Below, piece by piece: positions 56,329 to 60,004 of a stretch of 60,004 nucleotides of DNA. The notes under the pieces are model-generated. The model was given only the letters and a program-made list of their open reading frames with translations, made no database searches and had not been told where the DNA came from. Each line of letters opens with the position of its first letter. The first letter of the stretch is position 1. Source of the stretch: an uncultured Paracoccaceae bacterium (GTDB taxonomy: Bacteria; Pseudomonadota; Alphaproteobacteria; Rhodobacterales; Rhodobacteraceae); assembly GCA_913061275.1 (NCBI GenBank), contig CAJXSR010000023.1, positions 1-60,004 of the forward strand, read 5' to 3'. Made by a program: the position numbers and the translations under genes.

Positions 56329-56789
56329 TGGGCGCGGTTTATTTCTATCACTTAACCAATTCATCACTGGGGCAAACTCTGTCCCAGTTGTTGGGTCGAA
56401 CATTGCAAAATAACTGGCGTGTGCAACTGCGCTCAGGTCAGCAAAATGCCCTTGCACGGCTAGATGCCCAATTATGGGGTGGCAACAACCCACAGTTTTT
56501 ACCCCACGGAATAAGCGGTGGTGCGCATGATGCAGATCAACCTGTTTTACTGACAACAGACCCAGAAAACACCAACAATGCAAAAGCTTTGATGCTTGTG
56601 CATGGGGCCAAAACCACCCCTGATGAGGCCATCAAATACGAACGTATCAGCCTGGTGTTCAACGGAAACGATGAGGCCGAGTTGCAAGCGGCGCGTGCCG
56701 AATGGAAAGCTTTAACCGATGCGGGTGTGGCCGCCAAATACTGGTCACAAGCGTCTGGGCGATGGGAAATGAAGGCGGAAAAGAATTAG
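56328..56789 (+). CDS. holC: DNA polymerase III chi subunit
   Basis: The 153-residue protein begins MGAVYFYHLTNSSLGQTLSQ and has HolC features: LLGRTLQNNWRVQLRSGQQN, LDAQLWGGNNPQFLPHGISG, DQPVLLTTDPENTNNAKALM and FNGNDEAELQAARAEWKAL. Chi links the clamp loader to single-strand binding protein at the replication fork. It starts inside the pepA stop (TAATG), so translation is coupled. Its end overlaps the convergent aspartic protease gene by 4 nt. Confidence 0.95.
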   Translation: MGAVYFYHLTNSSLGQTLSQLLGRTLQNNWRVQLRSGQQNALARLDAQLWGGNNPQFLPHGISGGAHDADQPVLLTTDPENTNNAKALMLVHGAKTTPDEAIKYERISLVFNGNDEAELQAARAEWKALTDAGVAAKYWSQASGRWEMKAEKN

Positions 56790-57367
56790 CGCGTCAGGGT
56801 TAGCAATCTGCCATTGATCTTAAATTCAGAAAACAAATTCAAATAATCCATGCCCAAAAGCGAGTTTGATAACGCGCCCCCATTAACCGATGCAGGTAAA
56901 TCATAATCCAAAATGTCACCTAATTTAACAGCACCTAGCGTGACATATGCCGTACTGACTGTACCATTTGCTGTTTGGGCATAACCCAGATAATTCAAGT
57001 TTTCTGTATCAATACCAATTTGTTGCGCATCATTTTTAGTTAAAACTATTGCAGTTGCGCCTGTGTCGATGACAAATTCAATGTCGCGTCCATTCACATC
57101 CAATGTTGCGTAAAAATGCCCGTCATTGGCCCGCGTCAGTGTCACACTGCCCGTGCCATTCTGTACAAAAGATGATGGAAATAACTGCGATTTCAACACA
57201 TCACCAAAGCCATAGGCAATGATAACACCGACAAATATCAAAACCCAAATCAGGGCCTGTTGCACAGTTTGGCTTAAATTGCCGCGTCTTGAAAACAGAA
57301 AACTACTGCCGACCACAACCAACAAAAGTATCAGATAAAACGCATAAGCTTTATCATCTGTCGTCAT
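56786..57367 (-). CDS. Retropepsin-like aspartic protease (TIGR02281 type), membrane-anchored
   Basis: The 193-residue protein has two N-terminal membrane helices (FYLILLLVVVGSSFLFS; ALIWVLIFVGVIIAYGFG) and a clan AA protease domain: FYATLDVNGRDIEFVIDTGA, with the catalytic Asp in DTGAT, then LGAVKLGDILDYDLPASVNG and the closing LLGMDYLNLFSEFKI. Only one DTG is present, so activity needs a dimer, as in retropepsins. Alphaproteobacterial relatives are poorly studied. It overlaps marC by 4 nt and is last of a leftward trio. Confidence 0.9.
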   Translation of the reverse strand: MTTDDKAYAFYLILLLVVVGSSFLFSRRGNLSQTVQQALIWVLIFVGVIIAYGFGDVLKSQLFPSSFVQNGTGSVTLTRANDGHFYATLDVNGRDIEFVIDTGATAIVLTKNDAQQIGIDTENLNYLGYAQTANGTVSTAYVTLGAVKLGDILDYDLPASVNGGALSNSLLGMDYLNLFSEFKINGRLLTLTR

Positions 57368-57978
57368 CCGATTACGCCCAAACCCTTAAGGCCATCAACC
57401 ACGAACTGTACAGATAGTGCTGCCAAAAGCATGCCCATTAGGCGTGTGATAACTTTGATCCCGACAGGGCCCAGCATTTTTTCAACAGGGCCGCTGGTTA
57501 AAAACAACAGGAAAGTCACAGCTGTTACACTGACCATTGCTGCAATAACCACAAATGTTGAGCTAATGTCGCCATTCATTTCACTGATAAGCAAAATCAT
57601 CGCAGCCATTGCACCGGGGCCTGCGATTAGGGGTGTTGCCAGTGGAAATACCGACGGATCATCATGATTATCATCTTCCACCTGTTGTTCACGGCGTTGC
57701 GCGCGTTTATTGAACAGCATTTCCACAGCCATCAAAAATAACAATAAGCCGCCAGAAATGCGGAATGCAGGCATACCGATGCCAATAAAATCCAATAGAT
57801 TTTCGCCAATAAATCCAAAGGCGGCTAATATGAAAATGGCAATCAAACAGGCCCGTAATGCAATGCTGCGCCGTGCGCTTTCATGCCCTTGTGTCAATGA
57901 TATAAACAGCGGTAACAAACCAGGAGGATCTATTACCAAGAATATCGTCACAAAGGCGGTTATGTAAAAATCCATCAT
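57364..57978 (-). CDS. MarC-family inner-membrane protein
   Basis: The 204-residue protein has six membrane helices and MarC-family motifs: FYITAFVTIFLVIDPPGLLP, FGFIGENLLDFIGIGMPAFR, ISGGLLLFLMAVEMLF, and FPLATPLIAGPGAMAAMILL. A His- and Asp-rich loop (VEDDNHDDP) lies mid-protein. MarC was once linked to antibiotic resistance, but that was not upheld; the transported substrate is unknown. It overlaps both neighbours by 4 nt. Confidence 0.93.
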   Translation of the reverse strand: MMDFYITAFVTIFLVIDPPGLLPLFISLTQGHESARRSIALRACLIAIFILAAFGFIGENLLDFIGIGMPAFRISGGLLLFLMAVEMLFNKRAQRREQQVEDDNHDDPSVFPLATPLIAGPGAMAAMILLISEMNGDISSTFVVIAAMVSVTAVTFLLFLTSGPVEKMLGPVGIKVITRLMGMLLAALSVQFVVDGLKGLGVIG

Positions 57979-59855
57979 CGCCGTCTTGCCGTCTCTAATG
58001 CCTCACTTGCGGTTTCCCACAGGGCTTCAGCTTTTTGCAGTGCCTGTAGAACCTCACCGTGTTTTTTGGTTAGTTCTTCCAGTTTAGCAGTATTTTCAGC
58101 GGCATAAAAGGCAGGGTTGGCCATGCGTTCAGAAATAGTTACTTTCATAACTTCCAGTTTTTCAATACGTTCTTCGCATTTTGCCACGTCTTCTTTTAAC
58201 GGCTGTGTTATCTTGCGCCTTTCAGAATTTGACAAACGTTTTTGCTTTGGCCCTTTGGCTTTTTTCTTGGCTTCACTGGCAGCCCCGCCACCCCCGCGCT
58301 CGGCCAGCAACATGGTTTTATAAGCTTCCATATCTTCATTATAAGGCACAACCGTACCGCCTTTGACCAGCCACAGCTGGTCGGCAATAGAATTAATCAA
58401 ATGCGGATCGTGGCTAACCAAAATAACCGCCCCTTGATACCCAGCTAAGGCCAATGAAAGCGCTTCGCGGCTTTCAATATCAAGGTGGTTGGTCGGCTCA
58501 TCCAGAATAACCAAATGGGGTGCATCGAGCGTGGCCAATAGCAGCGATAACCGCGCCTTTTGCCCACCTGACAATTTACCAACCAAAGTATCCACTTGTT
58601 CTTTGCCAACACCACCTGCCGCAAGTCGGCCGCGCAAACGTGCCTGACCTTCTTGTGGGCGTTCACGTTGGATATGCTGTAATGGAGTTTCATCAAGGTA
58701 TAATTCATCCACCTGATGCTGGGCGAAATACCCGATTTTCAACTTGGAAGAGCGAATTAAATTGCCTTCCATTGGTTTAAGCTTATCTGCTAACAACTTG
58801 GAAAGGGTAGATTTACCCTGTCCATTGGCGCCCAAAAGTGCAATGCGATCTGTCTGGTCAATTCGCAGGTTCAGGTTGCGCAAAATTGCCGTATCATCAT
58901 ACCCAACATCCACGCCATCTAGGCGCAAAATTGGGGGTGATAATTCAGTTGGCTCTGGAAAATTAAACGTTGCCACAGCATTTTCCACGGATGACGCAAT
59001 CGGCTCCATCCGTTCTAGCATTTTTAGCCGTGATTGCGCCTGCTTCGCCTTTGATGCTTTGGCACGAAAACGATCCACAAATGCCTGCAAATGGTCGCGC
59101 GCAACATCCTGTTTTTTGGCCATTGATGATTGTTCGGCCAACTTAGCACGGCGCACATTATCAAACGTGTCGTAATTGCCCTGATACAGCGTAAGTTTTT
59201 GGTCGTATAAATGCAGAATTGAATTTACAGATTTGTTTAAAAGCGTGCGGTCATGCGAAATAATAAGCACTGTATGGGGGTATTTTGCCAGATAGTTTTC
59301 AAGCCAAATCGTACCTTCCAAATCCAAATAGTTTGTTGGCTCATCAAGCATCAAAATCTCTGGTTGGGCAAATAATACCCCCGCCAATGCCACCCGCATG
59401 CGCCAACCGCCCGAAAACTCGGAACAGGCGCGCAGTTGCGCTTCGCGGTCAAACCCAAGGCCGTTTAATATGCTCGCGGCACGGGCTTCACCCGAATAGG
59501 CGTCTATTGCGGTTAACCGCTCGTATATTTCGCCAATCCGATCGGCATCCGTCGCTGTTTCGGCTTCTTTCAGAAGGGTGGCACGTTCAACGTCTGCTGC
59601 CAGAACCGTGTCCAGCAAGCTTACCTCATTTGACGGCACTTCTTGGCTGACCCCGCCAATGCGCAGCCCTTTGGCAGCCGTCACTTTACCGCCATCCAAT
59701 AGCAGTTTGCCCGTGATTAGGTGAAACAGCGTGGTTTTACCCGTACCATTGCGCCCAACAATGCCCACCTTGTGGCCCGTAGGAATAGTTGCAGATGCGC
59801 CTGCCAGTAACTGGCGGCCCTGAATGGAATAAGAAATGTCATCAATACGTATCAT
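57975..59855 (-). CDS. ABC-F family ATPase
   Basis: The 626-residue protein has two ABC ATPase domains without membrane helices. The first has GRNGTGKTTLFHLITGKL, FSGGWRMRVALAGVLF and MLDEPTNYLDLEGTIW; the second has GANGQGKSTLSKLLADKL, LSGGQKARLSLLLATL and ILDEPTNHLDIESREA. The linker and a C-terminal coiled coil (residues about 545-625, Lys/Glu-rich) match the Uup or YheS-like branch. ABC-F proteins bind the ribosome exit site and relieve stalling; the subgroup is not certain. It is the first gene of the leftward trio and divergent from ndk. Confidence 0.94.
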   Translation of the reverse strand: MIRIDDISYSIQGRQLLAGASATIPTGHKVGIVGRNGTGKTTLFHLITGKLLLDGGKVTAAKGLRIGGVSQEVPSNEVSLLDTVLAADVERATLLKEAETATDADRIGEIYERLTAIDAYSGEARAASILNGLGFDREAQLRACSEFSGGWRMRVALAGVLFAQPEILMLDEPTNYLDLEGTIWLENYLAKYPHTVLIISHDRTLLNKSVNSILHLYDQKLTLYQGNYDTFDNVRRAKLAEQSSMAKKQDVARDHLQAFVDRFRAKASKAKQAQSRLKMLERMEPIASSVENAVATFNFPEPTELSPPILRLDGVDVGYDDTAILRNLNLRIDQTDRIALLGANGQGKSTLSKLLADKLKPMEGNLIRSSKLKIGYFAQHQVDELYLDETPLQHIQRERPQEGQARLRGRLAAGGVGKEQVDTLVGKLSGGQKARLSLLLATLDAPHLVILDEPTNHLDIESREALSLALAGYQGAVILVSHDPHLINSIADQLWLVKGGTVVPYNEDMEAYKTMLLAERGGGGAASEAKKKAKGPKQKRLSNSERRKITQPLKEDVAKCEERIEKLEVMKVTISERMANPAFYAAENTAKLEELTKKHGEVLQALQKAEALWETASEALETARRR

Positions 59856-59962
59856 GGGGCTGCTTTGCTATAGTGTGCGGGCAGTGTCAACATAGGGTTT
59901 CCAAGTTGATTTTCTTATGTTACTGCGACCCAGAAATTAAGCCCCTTTGAAGGAAATCAGAC

Positions 59963-60004
59963 ATGGCCCTAGAACGTACATTTTCAATCGTGAAACCAGA
60001 CGCA
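59963..60004 (+). CDS. ndk: Nucleoside diphosphate kinase, N-terminal fragment
   Basis: Only the first 14 codons are inside the window: MALERTFSIVKPDA, which matches the Ndk start up to the SIVKPDA motif. AAGGAAA lies about 6 nt before the ATG. Ndk balances nucleoside triphosphate pools through a phosphohistidine. The rest of the gene is beyond the window edge. Confidence 0.88.
   Translation, partial: MALERTFSIVKPDA

Overview
This window looks like a chromosomal segment of a marine alphaproteobacterium of the order Rhodobacterales, probably one of its low-GC lineages. The inference rests on gene content and order: glyQ, a DUF6446-like gene and glyS; cysG, DUF2849, sulfite reductase, cysH, DUF934 and ferredoxin-NADP reductase; a Rhodobacter-type hemA; an LdtR-type MarR regulator; sdhE; and lptF-lptG-lptD-surA-pdxA-rsmA. 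Base composition looks close to even, with many A/T-ending codons. No rRNA, tRNA, insertion sequence, phage block, CRISPR array or replication origin was recognised. It is mostly dense housekeeping DNA with short gaps, many 4-nt overlaps and convergent gene ends.

Layout. 1-2.6 kb: the tail of an unknown gene, a GFA-family protein, a TSUP transporter and an AT-rich orphan GIY-YIG-type gene. 2.6-9 kb: both glycyl-tRNA synthetase subunits around a small membrane-anchored protein, then an odd pyruvate phosphate dikinase-like protein. 9-13.6 kb: a cell-wall hydrolase, then folB, an aminoglycoside 6'-N-acetyltransferase-like gene, folP and glmM. 13.6-25.3 kb: an EamA transporter, ilvC, two coupled Lrp regulators with a class V aminotransferase, a UbiH-type hydroxylase, a HAD nucleotidase, two methyltransferases, a GntR regulator, a membrane glycosyltransferase and carA. 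25.4-27 kb: yqeY and two tandem cspA copies sharing a leader hairpin and a palindromic terminator. 27-30 kb: an ArsC/Spx-like gene and a four-gene bufferin-type RiPP operon (precursor, MNIO enzyme, partner, DoxX).

30-37 kb: the assimilatory sulfate reduction operon, transcribed leftward from a siroheme synthase whose methyltransferase half is eroded, with a divergent Lrp-type regulator; then Dps and a diverged HisA paralogue. 37-47 kb: aspartate aminotransferase, SdhE, LdtR, 5-aminolevulinate synthase, a RodZ-like protein, IspG, a DUF1499 protein, release factor 1 with its methylase PrmC, and a DUF4167 protein. 47-60 kb: the leftward outer-membrane biogenesis cluster, divergent pepA-holC, a leftward ABC-F, marC and aspartic protease cluster, and the start of ndk cut by the window edge.

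The most interesting items are the bufferin-type operon (a recently described class of copper-binding peptide), the AAC(6')-like gene inside the folate cluster, the siroheme synthase missing most of its SUMT domain beside its own sulfite reductase, the PPDK-like protein with a decayed ATP-grasp half, the HisA paralogue with altered catalytic and phosphate loops, and the conserved hairpin before both csp start codons. Functions are inferred by reading motifs by eye; no database search was possible.
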